64,000 nt of DNA from JAGLOK01 sp963677605 (GCA_963677605.2 CAXXDX010000003.1:62001-126000), one strand, 5' to 3'; counted from the first letter of the stretch, positions 44,664 to 54,572 are shown. The notes: generated by a model from the letters alone, not told the origin. Numbers and translations are program-made.

Positions 44664-45704
44664 ATGGAAGAAAAGATGAAAGTATGGCAGCAGACAGACA
44701 TCTTAAAGCAGGAAATGGTCACAGAAGAAATTCCAAAGCCTGCAAAGGGAGAAGTGTTAATAAAGGTAAAATGTACAGGCATATGCGGATCTGACCTGCA
44801 TTATCTGGAGCATGGGAAAATAGGCGACTTTGTTGTGGATTATCCTTTTGTTCTTGGGCACGAAAGCGCAGGAGTAGTAATTGAAGTCGGAGAAGGAGTT
44901 ACTTCGCTTAAAGCAGGCGACAGAGTAGCTATGGAGCCGGGATACACCTGCGGGCAATGCGAGTTCTGCAAAACAGGAAGGTATAACCTTTGTCCTGATG
45001 TAGTGTTTTTTGCGACGCCTCCATATGACGGAACACTTTCAGAGTATGTTGCCCACCCTGAACATATGTGCTTTAAACTGCCGGATAAGGTAAGCTTTTG
45101 CGAAGGTGCATTGATTGAGCCATTAGCCGTGGGGTTTCATGCAGCAAAACAGGGGAATGCAACAGCAGGACAGACAGCAATGGTTGTAGGGTGCGGATGC
45201 ATTGGACTTGTAACCATGCTTGCACTAAAGTCAATGGGAGTGTCAAAAGTGTATATGTCTGATGTGATTGATGTACGAATTAAGAAAGCGCGGGACATGC
45301 GTGCGGACGGAGTGTTTAACCCGATTACACAGGATGTTGAAGCGGAGCTTAAAAAAGCAACTGACGGCAAAGGAGTTGATTTGGTTATTGAGACTGCCGG
45401 AAACCAGAAGGCACAGTCTCAGTGTGTGGATTTAGTTAAGACGGGCGGAACGATAGTGTATGTCGGAATGGCAGCGGATGCAATTACACCGATAGATATA
45501 AATCAGCTTATTAACAAAGAAGCTTCAATAAAAACAGTGTTCAGATACAAGAACTTATATCCGACTGCGATTTCAGCAGTTGAAAACGGACTTCCATTAA
45601 AAGACATCGTATCAGATAGTTTTACATTTGATGAAGCGGACAAAGCATTTGAATATAATATAAAAAACAAAGCGGATGTGACAAAAATCGTTATTGAATA
45701 TTGA
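44664..45704 (+). CDS. Zn-dependent polyol dehydrogenase (sorbitol/xylitol dehydrogenase-like)
   Basis: A 346-residue MDR enzyme. Catalytic-zinc motifs are CTGICGSDLHYLEHG and GHESAGVVIEVG; the structural-zinc loop is CGQCEFCKTGRYNLCPD; FFATPPYDGTLSEYV is the block typical of sorbitol and xylitol dehydrogenases; GCGCIGLVTMLALKS is the nucleotide site. It would oxidise a polyol, or reduce a keto sugar, with NAD(H). It ends the 13-gene operon. AAGGAG precedes the ATG. Confidence 0.9.
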   Translation: MEEKMKVWQQTDILKQEMVTEEIPKPAKGEVLIKVKCTGICGSDLHYLEHGKIGDFVVDYPFVLGHESAGVVIEVGEGVTSLKAGDRVAMEPGYTCGQCEFCKTGRYNLCPDVVFFATPPYDGTLSEYVAHPEHMCFKLPDKVSFCEGALIEPLAVGFHAAKQGNATAGQTAMVVGCGCIGLVTMLALKSMGVSKVYMSDVIDVRIKKARDMRADGVFNPITQDVEAELKKATDGKGVDLVIETAGNQKAQSQCVDLVKTGGTIVYVGMAADAITPIDINQLINKEASIKTVFRYKNLYPTAISAVENGLPLKDIVSDSFTFDEADKAFEYNIKNKADVTKIVIEY

Positions 45705-46217
45705 TGATTTTTCTTAGCTATTTCTTCTATGAAGCTGCACTCTTTTGAAATAGTAGTGGATTATCTTTTAACAAAATGTTCGTGTGTAATACAATTCGCA
45801 TTTTCGGCGCGATCTACTGTGATACTGTTTTATCTCTCATAATAATTAGAATCCGTTTTATTTTTTCTTAATTTCAAAGTAATCATCATAGATAGTAATT
45901 TGTTAACTATTGATTCAAATCCGGTTTTTGATATAACGTTTATAATATTATTTAGGATATACATTTCTCTTTTGAGGCATTTTGTGTTCTGAGCTATTCT
46001 CGCAGTTTTTGCTTGTACAATATATAAGCAGTATTTAAATCTATAATAAAAATATCAAAGATATTCAGATATTGATTGCGTATATTTTTACATATAGGAG
46101 TGCTGTCGCAAATACAGTTGTGATGATTATTAGTACATGAATATTAAACACATTTTTACTTAACGTTATTAAAAGCTTTGTGACAACATAGGTATTGCAA
46201 CAATTACTATAGTCAAA
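45705..46217. other. Gene-free stretch after the catabolic operon
   Basis: No intact gene. The minus strand continues from the recombinase wreck below with interrupted frames, one of which reads LKREMYILNNIINVISKTGF around 45900-46000; it may or may not belong to the same relic. No clear terminator for the operon was found. Confidence 0.3.
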
Positions 46218-46681
46218 TCATATTGTGTAAAAAGACTTTTTTTTGTGTGTATTTTCATACTGATTTATTTGCCAACTTAATTTTGTTTTCAATAAATAGG
46301 AAAGCTTATTTGTTGCGTAAAGTATAATATTTTCTAATCGAATTATTTCTTCTTCTGGTTTTCTAGTATTATGATTTCTTTTTTCATCAACTTCTTGTAT
46401 TGAAAGCATTGCTATATTTATAAATAAAACAATATTTTGTATCATAAAAGAGAAGTTGAATATTTTTAGGAAAAGAATTTGTCTGTTTTAGTCTTATATT
46501 TAAAGTTCAGTTTATTAATTATCTGCTTACAACCTATATTTTGAACAGCCAAATCGAAAATGCAGCTTACAATTGATGTTTAAACAGTAGTGATAATATA
46601 GTGAAAATTTTCATCAATATCATAACTTGTTGTTGGAATTATACTGGTGAACTTTGCTTGATGTATATTTCTTTTTGTCAT
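46218..46681 (-). pseudogene. Degenerate serine recombinase fragment
   Basis: The minus strand carries a broken large serine recombinase. From 46681 downward the frame reads KRNIHQAKFTSIIPTTSYDI, then DENFHYIITTV, a stop at 46580-46582, and IFDLAVQNIGCKQIINKLN followed by KYKTKTDKFFS and another stop. In intact family members this is the recombinase domain: KFTGG-PP-GYDID, the IF-LY..GIGCK-I-N-LN helix and YKTK-GK-FS. A different frame from 46445 to 46218 continues with KRNHNTRKPEEEIIRLEN, which matches the following KRNNHKYKP-EEIIRIE segment of such enzymes. At least one nonsense and one frameshift mutation are present. The catalytic domain and zinc ribbon are missing. A relic of a past integrative element. 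Confidence 0.75.
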
Positions 46682-47429
46682 TTTATTACTACTCCTTTTT
46701 AGCATTAGTTGTTTTATGTAACTTTCAAATTGGTATAAATTTACAGAGCGCATTACGAAGATTGTCTAAAAAATCATATAGTTTTAGAATATTTATTATT
46801 TTCTTTCTTACAAGACTGAAACGCTAATGAAAAGAATAAGTATTTATGTGATACCGTTCTGTGCTTTTATTTTAAGGTTTACCTAACATAAAAATAAAGA
46901 CTAGTAAGATATAGACATGTTTCTTTATTGTATACTGGATTTTTTTCGTTTATAAACGATTGAGTAGTGGTAGTGCAAACTCGATTTATCAACACATAAT
47001 TATTAGCGAGTACTCTTAAGTTTTGTACTCTTTCAAATTTAGCTATTAATAATAAATGAATAATTTATTTTAGCTTTTACTATGAAATAGTATTTACTGT
47101 GTAAAATTAAGAGATAGATTAACTTTTTACCCAATTCATTCTTAATAAATTCAAAGAATTGTATATGAAAATAGAAAAGAGCAAAAGCTTTGACAACTCC
47201 TTGATATGATATATCCCCAATAATAAATATTTCCAAGTTAATAATAAAAAACATCCGTATTGACAAAAAATATAGAATAAAAGCATTGATAAGCATTATT
47301 TTGTTCAGATTTTGATTACAAGTAAAAAACTGTCGCTTTATTTTTTTCGATTTATGTATATATAATTTAAACATAAAAACAGCTAACAATTTTGGTTAAA
47401 TTAAATAAAGTTAAATAGGGAGAGAGACT
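46682..47429. other. Gene-free stretch upstream of the second sugar transporter
   Basis: Very AT-rich. A minus-strand frame at 47039-47389 is unlikely to be real (no ribosome site, low-complexity hydrophobic sequence). The recombinase frame may extend to about 46740. TATAAT at 47361-47366 is a possible -10 for the transporter operon, without a convincing -35. Confidence 0.3.
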
Positions 47430-48401
47430 ATGAAGCAATCTGGGAATATAATTTTCCGCAAGAATAAAACAAAGAATAATGTACTCGTAAGAATAAAAGA
47501 TTTTGTTTTAAAATATAAGTTTTTAAATCTTATGGTATTGCCATGTATTATCTGGCTTATATGTTTTAAATATGGCCCTATGCTAGGATTAGTGATTGCT
47601 TTTAAAAATTATCGTGGAGTAGGTTCCGGATTTGCGGGGATATTGGAAGCACCTTGGATAGGATTTAAAAACTTTCAGATATTTTTTAATTCAATTTATT
47701 TTCTAAGACTTCTTAAAAATACCCTTGTTATAAGCTTTTCTCGAATAATTTTTGCTTTTCCGATTCCGATTATTTTTGCACTATTATTAAACGAAGTAAG
47801 AAATAAGCACTTTAAGAAAACAATTCAGACAATATCTTATATGCCTTACTTCCTTTCATGGGTAATCATTACAGCATTGACGGTTACAATTTTTTCAACA
47901 GATTCGGGCCCGATAAATGCAGTACTTGAGAAAATCGGCATCAAACCGATCTATTTCCTAGCAAATAAGCATTGGTTCAGGCCGATAGTAGTTCTTACGG
48001 GTCTCTGGCAGAGTGCTGGTTGGAGCAGCATTATATACTTGGCTGCAATTTCAGGGATTCCTGTTGAGCCTTATGAGGCAGCGCGTATTGATGGGGCAAA
48101 CAAATTCAAAATGATATTACACATTACACTTCCTGGTATAGTGGAGATTATAGTGATCATGCTGATTCTTCAGGTAGGGCGCGCTATGACTGATAACTTC
48201 GAACAGATATTTAATATGTATAGCCCTGCAGTTTATGAAGTCGGAGATATATTTGACACATATGTTTACCGTGCAGGAATTACGGAAGGCAAGTTCTCTT
48301 ATGCAGCCTCAGTAGGACTGTTTAAAGCAGTAAGTTCGCTTATATTGGTAATGGGAACGAATACCTTAGCAAAGAAATTAGGCGCAGGCGGTATCTGGTA
48401 A
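47430..48401 (+). CDS. CUT1 sugar ABC transporter permease (LplB-like), second set
   Basis: A 323-residue permease: LMVLPCIIWLICFKYGPMLG, FKNYRGVGSG, APWIGFKNFQIFF and docking loop YEAARIDGANKFKMILHITL. Six predicted helices. AGGGAGAG precedes the ATG. It is first in an operon where the binding protein gene comes last, the reverse of the sets at 31989 and 58716. Confidence 0.93.
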   Translation: MKQSGNIIFRKNKTKNNVLVRIKDFVLKYKFLNLMVLPCIIWLICFKYGPMLGLVIAFKNYRGVGSGFAGILEAPWIGFKNFQIFFNSIYFLRLLKNTLVISFSRIIFAFPIPIIFALLLNEVRNKHFKKTIQTISYMPYFLSWVIITALTVTIFSTDSGPINAVLEKIGIKPIYFLANKHWFRPIVVLTGLWQSAGWSSIIYLAAISGIPVEPYEAARIDGANKFKMILHITLPGIVEIIVIMLILQVGRAMTDNFEQIFNMYSPAVYEVGDIFDTYVYRAGITEGKFSYAASVGLFKAVSSLILVMGTNTLAKKLGAGGIW

Positions 48402-48441
48402 CAACCTTTGATAAAAATATTTAGGGAGAGGCATTATCCAA

Positions 48442-49338
48442 ATGATGAAGAGTAAAGCTGATAAATTGACAACAAAAGGTGAAAGAACGTTTTATATGCT
48501 AAACGGTATTGGTATGATAATTATTTGTTTGATATTTTTATACCCACTACTGTATGTTCTTTCAAGATCCGTTATGACAGATGCGGAAAGAATTGCAAGA
48601 CCACTCGCCATGATTCCGAGAAGCTTGGATTTTTCCGGATACAAATTGATTTTTGCAAAAAATTCCAATCTGCCAATTACATATTTAACAACAATTAAGC
48701 GTGCAATAATAGGAACAGCATGCAATCTGCTTTTTACAGCTATGTTTGCTTATGTGTTATCGAAAAAGAAATATCCGCTTCGCATACAGCTGACAGCTAT
48801 GCTTGCCTTGGTTATGTGGTTTGACGGCGGATTGATTCCTACATATCTGTTGTACAGATCATACGGGCTTGTAAACAGTTTTTGGGCATATGTACTTCCT
48901 TGGCTGATAAGTCCATGGTATTGCATAATAATGAGAAACTTTTTTATGAATATACCTGATGAATTGGAAGAGTCGGCTTTTATCGACGGTGCAAATGATT
49001 TTCAGATATTTTATAGGATTTATCTACCGCTTTCTAAAGCCTCTCTTGCAACAATCGCACTTTTTTATGCAGTATGGCATTGGAACCAATGGTTTGATTC
49101 AATGCTTTATATGACAGAGAGATCTAAGTGGACATTGCAGTATGTTTTAAGACAGATAATTTCATCAGCTAATATGAGTGACCTTATGGCAGAGACAACT
49201 GATGTGAGCGCAAAGCCACCATCAGAAATAATCAGAATGGCATCCACTGTAGCTACAACATTACCAATACTTTGCGTATATCCTTTTATACAGAAATATT
49301 TCGTGAAGGGTGTATTGGTCGGGTCTGTTAAGGGATAA
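48442..49338 (+). CDS. CUT1 sugar ABC transporter permease (LplC-like), second set
   Basis: A 298-residue permease with YPLLYVLSRSVM, MWFDGGLIPTYLLYRSYGLV, docking loop EESAFIDGANDFQIFYRIYL and the family end FIQKYFVKGVLVGSVKG. Two consecutive ATG codons (48442, 48445) follow AGGGAGAGG at a somewhat long distance. Partner of the LplB-like permease upstream. Confidence 0.93.
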   Translation: MMKSKADKLTTKGERTFYMLNGIGMIIICLIFLYPLLYVLSRSVMTDAERIARPLAMIPRSLDFSGYKLIFAKNSNLPITYLTTIKRAIIGTACNLLFTAMFAYVLSKKKYPLRIQLTAMLALVMWFDGGLIPTYLLYRSYGLVNSFWAYVLPWLISPWYCIIMRNFFMNIPDELEESAFIDGANDFQIFYRIYLPLSKASLATIALFYAVWHWNQWFDSMLYMTERSKWTLQYVLRQIISSANMSDLMAETTDVSAKPPSEIIRMASTVATTLPILCVYPFIQKYFVKGVLVGSVKG

Positions 49339-49520
49339 TATTAAGCGAAAACAAATGTTCACAGTAAATAAAAGTTTATCATTTGATAAAAAGATGGATA
49401 AATGAATGATGTGAAAAATTTAGCAAGTTAAAGATTTAAAAATGTATAACAAGACTTATCTGAGCTTGCTATGGTATAGGACGGAGAAGCACTATATAAA
49501 ACAAAATTAGGAGGATGGAT

Positions 49521-51212
49521 ATGAAAAAGAACTTTTCTCTGGTGATTGTTGCTTTAATGGTTTTGATGCTGGCAATGGTGTCTGCATTTACAGGCTGCAA
49601 CAATGATGCCGCGTCAGACGCAACAACCACAACAGAGACAAAAAGCCAAAACGACTCCAAAGAAACAGCAGAAGAGACAACAAAAGAAGATGATGACTCA
49701 ATAGGATTACCTTTAGTAGGAACCGGTTCATCGCCGGAAGATCCTTTGTTTGATCCTGCGCTTGGTACAGTATTTACTATGTATACTACAAATTCATGGG
49801 CTGAAGATTCAAAGCCGGATAATGGTATGGTCAAAGAGTGGATAGAAGCCAGAACTGGGCTGCAGCTAAACTTTATCTATACTGCCAGCGACAATTATCC
49901 TGAAAAAATGAATCTTGTATGGGCATCCGGCGAAGAGTATGATGGATTTACTCAAGGCAATTTCAGGCCAGCTCAACAGCTCCTGGATGATGGATATACA
50001 GTAGATCTTAACCCGTACATGGAAACATACGGTAAAAATTTCTTAAGACTTTTATCGGATGGTTTTAAATTTGCACAAGGCCGCGAAGGTGAACTTTTAG
50101 CGTTGCCAAAACGTGTATCTAACCACAGAGGGTGGAGTCCGACAATCAGAGTTGACTGGTGCGAAGCTGCGGGCTTAACCGGACTTCCAACTACAATGGA
50201 TGAATTAGAACAGTACTTGGATTATGTAGCAAACAATGATGCAAACGGAAATGGTGACCCGACTGATGAAATCGCAATGATGCCTGTGAGCAGCAAAGGT
50301 GATTATTCTGCACTTCTATATGTATGGGAAGGTACTTTCCTTGGAAAAGATGCCTACGAAGACAATTACCTTTCAGATGGAGTTGTTTATAAGGACTATA
50401 CACATCCAAACTATATTCTTTTGCTTGATAAGCTTAGAGACTGGTATTCAAAAGGGTATATATATCCTGAATACTTCACTCTTACATATGCCCAAAGTCA
50501 GGATTTCATTGGAGCTGATCGGGTAGGTATGCAGCTGTATTGGTATTCAATGATAGTAAGACCTTTCCAAGCTATAGAAGAAGCAGATCCAACTAAGACA
50601 TATGCAGTGCTTGGGAACATTGAATCTCCTGTTGAAGGCGTGGAATCATGCTACAGCGAAGGCAATGAATATCAGCCTGTTATATATGCTTCATCCACAT
50701 CAAAGCATCCTGAAGCTGTTGTAGCTTATTTTGACTGGATGATTTCTGATCCTACAATCGACGTAACAGTTTGGAACGGAATCGAAGGCGAACACTGGGA
50801 ATGGTACAACAAAGACACTCTTACATATAAAGTGTTCCCAGGGTCTGCGGACAGATACTTCAAAGGATTTCAGGCGGTCTGCCAATGGGAGCCAAAAGAA
50901 CAGTTTGTAAATGTACTTCCTGAAGAATATGTATCGCAGAGATATGCTGATTTCCTACAGCAGCTTAATGATCCTGCAAGAAATTATGTTGAAGGCTTTG
51001 ATATCACAGTTCCTTATACTGAAATTGGCACTGAGCTTGAGTTCTTAGGTAATGATGCACAGACATTAATAGACGAAAATATGCTTAATTATATAATAGG
51101 GGCTATTAGTAGAGATGATATGCTCGCGGCTATTGAACAGTATAAAGAGATGTATGGGAATACTTATTCAGAAGTATATACTGAACAATATAATGCATGG
51201 ATAAACCGATAA
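49521..51212 (+). CDS. Extracellular sugar-binding lipoprotein, second set
   Basis: A 563-residue LipO-type binding protein. The signal sequence ends in lipobox AFTGC (Cys26), followed by an Asp/Thr/Glu-rich linker (27-60). The loop NNDANGNGDPTDEIAMMP (about 234-251) matches the Asp/Asn-rich loop of the family. I chose ATG 49521, six bases after TAGGAGG; an ATG at 49515 lies inside that site. It lies 182 bases after the permeases; its message is followed by a stem-loop and an MBL-fold gene. Confidence 0.92.
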   Translation: MKKNFSLVIVALMVLMLAMVSAFTGCNNDAASDATTTTETKSQNDSKETAEETTKEDDDSIGLPLVGTGSSPEDPLFDPALGTVFTMYTTNSWAEDSKPDNGMVKEWIEARTGLQLNFIYTASDNYPEKMNLVWASGEEYDGFTQGNFRPAQQLLDDGYTVDLNPYMETYGKNFLRLLSDGFKFAQGREGELLALPKRVSNHRGWSPTIRVDWCEAAGLTGLPTTMDELEQYLDYVANNDANGNGDPTDEIAMMPVSSKGDYSALLYVWEGTFLGKDAYEDNYLSDGVVYKDYTHPNYILLLDKLRDWYSKGYIYPEYFTLTYAQSQDFIGADRVGMQLYWYSMIVRPFQAIEEADPTKTYAVLGNIESPVEGVESCYSEGNEYQPVIYASSTSKHPEAVVAYFDWMISDPTIDVTVWNGIEGEHWEWYNKDTLTYKVFPGSADRYFKGFQAVCQWEPKEQFVNVLPEEYVSQRYADFLQQLNDPARNYVEGFDITVPYTEIGTELEFLGNDAQTLIDENMLNYIIGAISRDDMLAAIEQYKEMYGNTYSEVYTEQYNAWINR

Positions 51213-51254
51213 CTCAAATATCCGATTCACTATTCAAATGAACTAGTTGAACCG

Positions 51255-51303
51255 GTAGCCGGGTAGAAGACGATACTGCTTCATATTTCTTCTATTCGGC
51301 TAC
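51255..51303 (+). terminator. Stem-loop after the second binding-protein gene
   Basis: GTAGCCGGGTAGAAGA (51255-51270) pairs with TCTTCTATTCGGCTAC (51288-51303) with two G-U pairs, loop of 17 bases, then TTTAAATAG. It may attenuate transcription into the MBL-fold gene 22 bases downstream. Confidence 0.6.
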
Positions 51304-51325
51304 TTTAAATAGAAAGGAAATTTGT

Positions 51326-52033
51326 ATGTATAATTGGAAAATCATAACTATTGGGCACCTTTCAAGAAACCGTTATTGGGGAGAAGATGAAGAAATCGGA
51401 TACAGGATGCCTCTTGCAACAAGCACATTGATATTTGATGATAAAGAAAAAATTATTGTGGATCCTTCGCTTCCACCTGAAGAAATGGAAAAATCACTTT
51501 TTGATAATAGCGGGATAAAGCCGGAAGAAATAACAAAAGTGTTTTCAACACATAATCATTATGATCATTTGGTTTCACCCGATCTTTTCAAAAATGCCAA
51601 ATGGTATATGTCAGGTATTGATCTTGAGGACTTAAAAGAAAACCTTGAGGAGTATAAAAAAATATGGAAACCACTGGATAAAGATATCGTAATGCAATAT
51701 ACTTCAGCAGATGAAGTGCTAGCTGAGGGGATAACAACTGTTGCTCTTCCCGGACACACAAAGGGAACAACAGGACTATTGTTTGATGCACCTGAAGGAA
51801 AAGTTCTTATTAGCGGCGACTCAATTATGACAAATGAATTTTTTCAAAACAAAAAACCTTATTTTTTTTGTCGGGATTTGGAAGAATCAGAAAACAGTAT
51901 AGATAAAGCTGTTGAATTGGCTGATTTTATCATTCCGGGACATGGGAATGCATTTTCAGTAAAGGCATATCATCCTGAAAACAAAAAGGTTAAGTATATT
52001 TTGGAGCACATTTTGTCAAGCAGGCTTGTGTAA
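51326..52033 (+). CDS. MBL-fold metallo-hydrolase
   Basis: A 235-residue metallo-beta-lactamase-fold protein with the standard metal motif THNHYDH (His76, His78, Asp80, His81), LPGHTKGTTG (His), ISGDSIM (Asp) and IPGHGNAF (His). It differs from the variant at 4405. The family covers lactonases, glyoxalase II-like and other hydrolases; next to a sugar transporter a lactonase role is attractive but unproven. AAAGGAAA precedes the ATG. Confidence 0.88.
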   Translation: MYNWKIITIGHLSRNRYWGEDEEIGYRMPLATSTLIFDDKEKIIVDPSLPPEEMEKSLFDNSGIKPEEITKVFSTHNHYDHLVSPDLFKNAKWYMSGIDLEDLKENLEEYKKIWKPLDKDIVMQYTSADEVLAEGITTVALPGHTKGTTGLLFDAPEGKVLISGDSIMTNEFFQNKKPYFFCRDLEESENSIDKAVELADFIIPGHGNAFSVKAYHPENKKVKYILEHILSSRLV

Positions 52034-52142
52034 TTATAAGCAGATTTTGAATTTTTGATTATTTATGTATTAAGTGCGCATTAAAATAGTCCTAGTGTGG
52101 GATACATGATATAATCAGATTCAGTTAATTATCAAAACGAAT

Positions 52143-52171
52143 GCTTCTATTGCTAAAAAAGCAATAGGAGC
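52143..52171 (+). terminator. Stem-loop after the MBL-fold gene
   Basis: GCTTCTATTGCT (52143-52154) pairs with AGCAATAGGAGC (52160-52171) with one U-G pair around an A5 loop. A moderate terminator 110 bases beyond the stop. Confidence 0.55.
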
Positions 52172-52228
52172 TACTGTGTTTCTGGATATTATTTCTTAAA
52201 AATTGCGAATGCAAAGAGGCATTATTAG

Positions 52229-52261
52229 ATGAAGAAGAAAAGAAAATTTAGCCATGATTAA
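52229..52261 (+). CDS. Possible 10-residue leader peptide coupled to the AraC regulator
   Basis: ATG at 52229 encodes MKKKRKFSHD and stops at TAA 52259-52261, overlapping the ATG (52254) of the next gene by 8 bases. AAAGAGG lies nine bases before this ATG, whereas the regulator itself has only a poor ribosome site. Translation of the small frame could therefore deliver ribosomes to the regulator. Lys-rich and very short; it may be chance. Confidence 0.3.
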   Translation: MKKKRKFSHD

Positions 52262-54572
52262 ATACATTAAAGAAAAAAAGCAAACATGGAAAAGCAAAGT
52301 TTTTTTATCTATGCTGTTTTCATATTTTATAGCATTTCTTATACCGCTTATAATCGGGGTAGGAGGTTTTGTTTTCTCTATTACGCTTTTAGATAAGCAG
52401 GTAAAAGAGTCAAATAGAATTTCTCTATACAGACTTTGTTCCATTTTAGATGCAAACCTAAAAAACATCAATTCGATTGAGCAGCAGCTGGAGCACAATT
52501 CCAACCTTCAAAGGCTTAATTATTCATCTTATCCATTTGCTAACGAAAGTTTGGTTTCTGCATGGAAGCTTCAAAAGGAGATGAATCTTCAGAAGCTAAC
52601 GAATGATTTGGTTGAAAGCATTTATGTAACCTTTACAAACAATGATATGATTCTTTCAACTGAAGGCCTTTTTTCTCAAAATGATTTTGAAAGGCATTGT
52701 AAAAGCGCACTGGGTATGAGTTATGATTACTGGGAGAAGTCTATTGTTTTTGAAGGCACAACCAAAACTTGGATAAATGTTGGAGAATCGGATACTATTG
52801 CTATAACTAAAAGACACTATGTAATAAGCGGTGCTGAAAATAATAAGTCTACTATTACGGTTTTTATTAATCCTACGAAATTATATTCTCTAATGGATTC
52901 TCTGAAATTTACAGATGATTCGATGATTATGATACAAAACAGTTTGGATCAAATTGTTGCTGATGAAAGACAGTATATGGTTTCTTATGATATTGAATAT
53001 ATGGAATTAAAAGATGCACCTAACATTTTCAGTGACAGGAATACGAGAACAGTAATTAGCCATATGGAATCAAAAGTAAATGATTGGCAGTATATATTGT
53101 CTGTTCCGAATATGATATTTTCCAAGAAGACATTTGCGGCTATATCAATTTTGGTTGGGTATATATTAATCTGCATAGTGCTCGGAGTATTTCTGATTCC
53201 GAAGGCTGCGGCAAAGCATTATTCGCCAATTAAAAGAATGATGAATAAATGCTTAAGCCGATTGGAGGTGTCTGAAAACAGTGCGCTTGATGAATATGGA
53301 GTTATAGAAAAAGAATTAACAAACCTCTTAAATAAGATAATAAATGATGAAAGAGTTATGTTGGAAAATAAGAAACAGATGGTTAATACTGCTGTTTCAA
53401 GAATTATAAAAGGGCATGTCAGGAATCAGGAAAACATAAAAACTATATTGAACAATTATAATATTGATTTTCCCAATCCAGGATATTCTGTTGTTCTTTT
53501 CTCAGTTGAAGAATTCGGCACTCTTGTCGATGATGAGCATCTGGTTACAGATGACTCAGTGGCGGAGCAGATAAATTTTATTTTAAGATCTGTTATCGAA
53601 GAAGTGATTTCTGAAATGTATCCAACAAAATCGGTTGTAATTGAGGATGCTGTTGCGTGCCTTGTTAATGTACCTGAAGATAAAAATGTATGCAATAATT
53701 TGAAAGCTTTATCTGAAAAAATCAATACTTTTGTTTATGAAAAATTCGGCATAGTTCTTTCAATAGCTATCGGAAGCCCCAAATACTCAATTAGCGAAAT
53801 AACAAATTCTTATCAGGATGCGCTATCTGTTATGGAGTTCATACAAACCACCGGAATAAAAAAACAAGTCATAATTTTCGGGACAATTGATAATTCCTCA
53901 CTGCCGTTTAAAGACATTCAGAAGCTTACTGAGTTTGAAAGAAAATTCTTAAACTGCATGATTTCCAAAGATTATAAAAACGCTAGAGAAGTAATGGATG
54001 AGATGCTTAGCTTTGATTTTATTTCAGGATGCGACAATATCAATTTAGTTGAGATAAATAAAGCCTTTCTAATTAATATTCTTACTATAGAATTAGGGTT
54101 AGCATTATCTTCGCCTGATATAATTTTCACTGAAGGTGATCCTATACAGCAGCTGAAAAAAGCAAAAAGCATACCCCAAATTAAAGAAATTTTATCCGAG
54201 ATATTTAACAAAATTATTGAATGCTCAGAAGAAAAGGAAAACATTACATCATCTCGCTTGGATGAAATATTGGAATATCTTAACGAGAACTATAAGGATC
54301 CTCAGCTAACTATTGCTTCTATAGCGGAAAAACACAACGTAAGTTCATCTTACCTTTCCCGTATGTTTAAAAATTTGATGGGCAAAGGAGTGCTTGATTA
54401 TTTACACGGGTTACGGATTGAAGAAGCAAAAAGATTGATGCGTGAAACCAATATGAGTATTAAGAAGATCTCATATTTGCTTGGATATTACAACTCTATT
54501 ACCATGACTAGAGCATTTAGACGATATGAAGGAGTAACGCCAACTGATTACAAGAATATGCTGTTTTCTTAG
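52254..54572 (+). CDS. Membrane-anchored AraC-type regulator
   Basis: A 772-residue one-component sensor-regulator. A first helix (about 14-45), an extracytoplasmic Cache-like domain (about 46-290), a second helix (about 295-315), a cytoplasmic middle domain and a C-terminal AraC DNA-binding domain (about 675-770: IASIAEKHNVSSSYLSRMFK and IKKISYLLGYYNSITMTRAF, ending TPTDYKNM). It is the intact counterpart of the split gene at 29302. It would read an outside sugar, perhaps via the binding protein, and act on the transporter upstream (47430-51212) or on neighbours. The ATG has little ribosome-site support and overlaps a 10-codon frame. Confidence 0.9.
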   Translation: MIKYIKEKKQTWKSKVFLSMLFSYFIAFLIPLIIGVGGFVFSITLLDKQVKESNRISLYRLCSILDANLKNINSIEQQLEHNSNLQRLNYSSYPFANESLVSAWKLQKEMNLQKLTNDLVESIYVTFTNNDMILSTEGLFSQNDFERHCKSALGMSYDYWEKSIVFEGTTKTWINVGESDTIAITKRHYVISGAENNKSTITVFINPTKLYSLMDSLKFTDDSMIMIQNSLDQIVADERQYMVSYDIEYMELKDAPNIFSDRNTRTVISHMESKVNDWQYILSVPNMIFSKKTFAAISILVGYILICIVLGVFLIPKAAAKHYSPIKRMMNKCLSRLEVSENSALDEYGVIEKELTNLLNKIINDERVMLENKKQMVNTAVSRIIKGHVRNQENIKTILNNYNIDFPNPGYSVVLFSVEEFGTLVDDEHLVTDDSVAEQINFILRSVIEEVISEMYPTKSVVIEDAVACLVNVPEDKNVCNNLKALSEKINTFVYEKFGIVLSIAIGSPKYSISEITNSYQDALSVMEFIQTTGIKKQVIIFGTIDNSSLPFKDIQKLTEFERKFLNCMISKDYKNAREVMDEMLSFDFISGCDNINLVEINKAFLINILTIELGLALSSPDIIFTEGDPIQQLKKAKSIPQIKEILSEIFNKIIECSEEKENITSSRLDEILEYLNENYKDPQLTIASIAEKHNVSSSYLSRMFKNLMGKGVLDYLHGLRIEEAKRLMRETNMSIKKISYLLGYYNSITMTRAFRRYEGVTPTDYKNMLFS

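Noticed and set aside
47039..47389. Minus-strand 116-codon ORF
   Set aside because: No ribosome site, AT-rich low-complexity hydrophobic sequence and no motif; expected by chance in such DNA.
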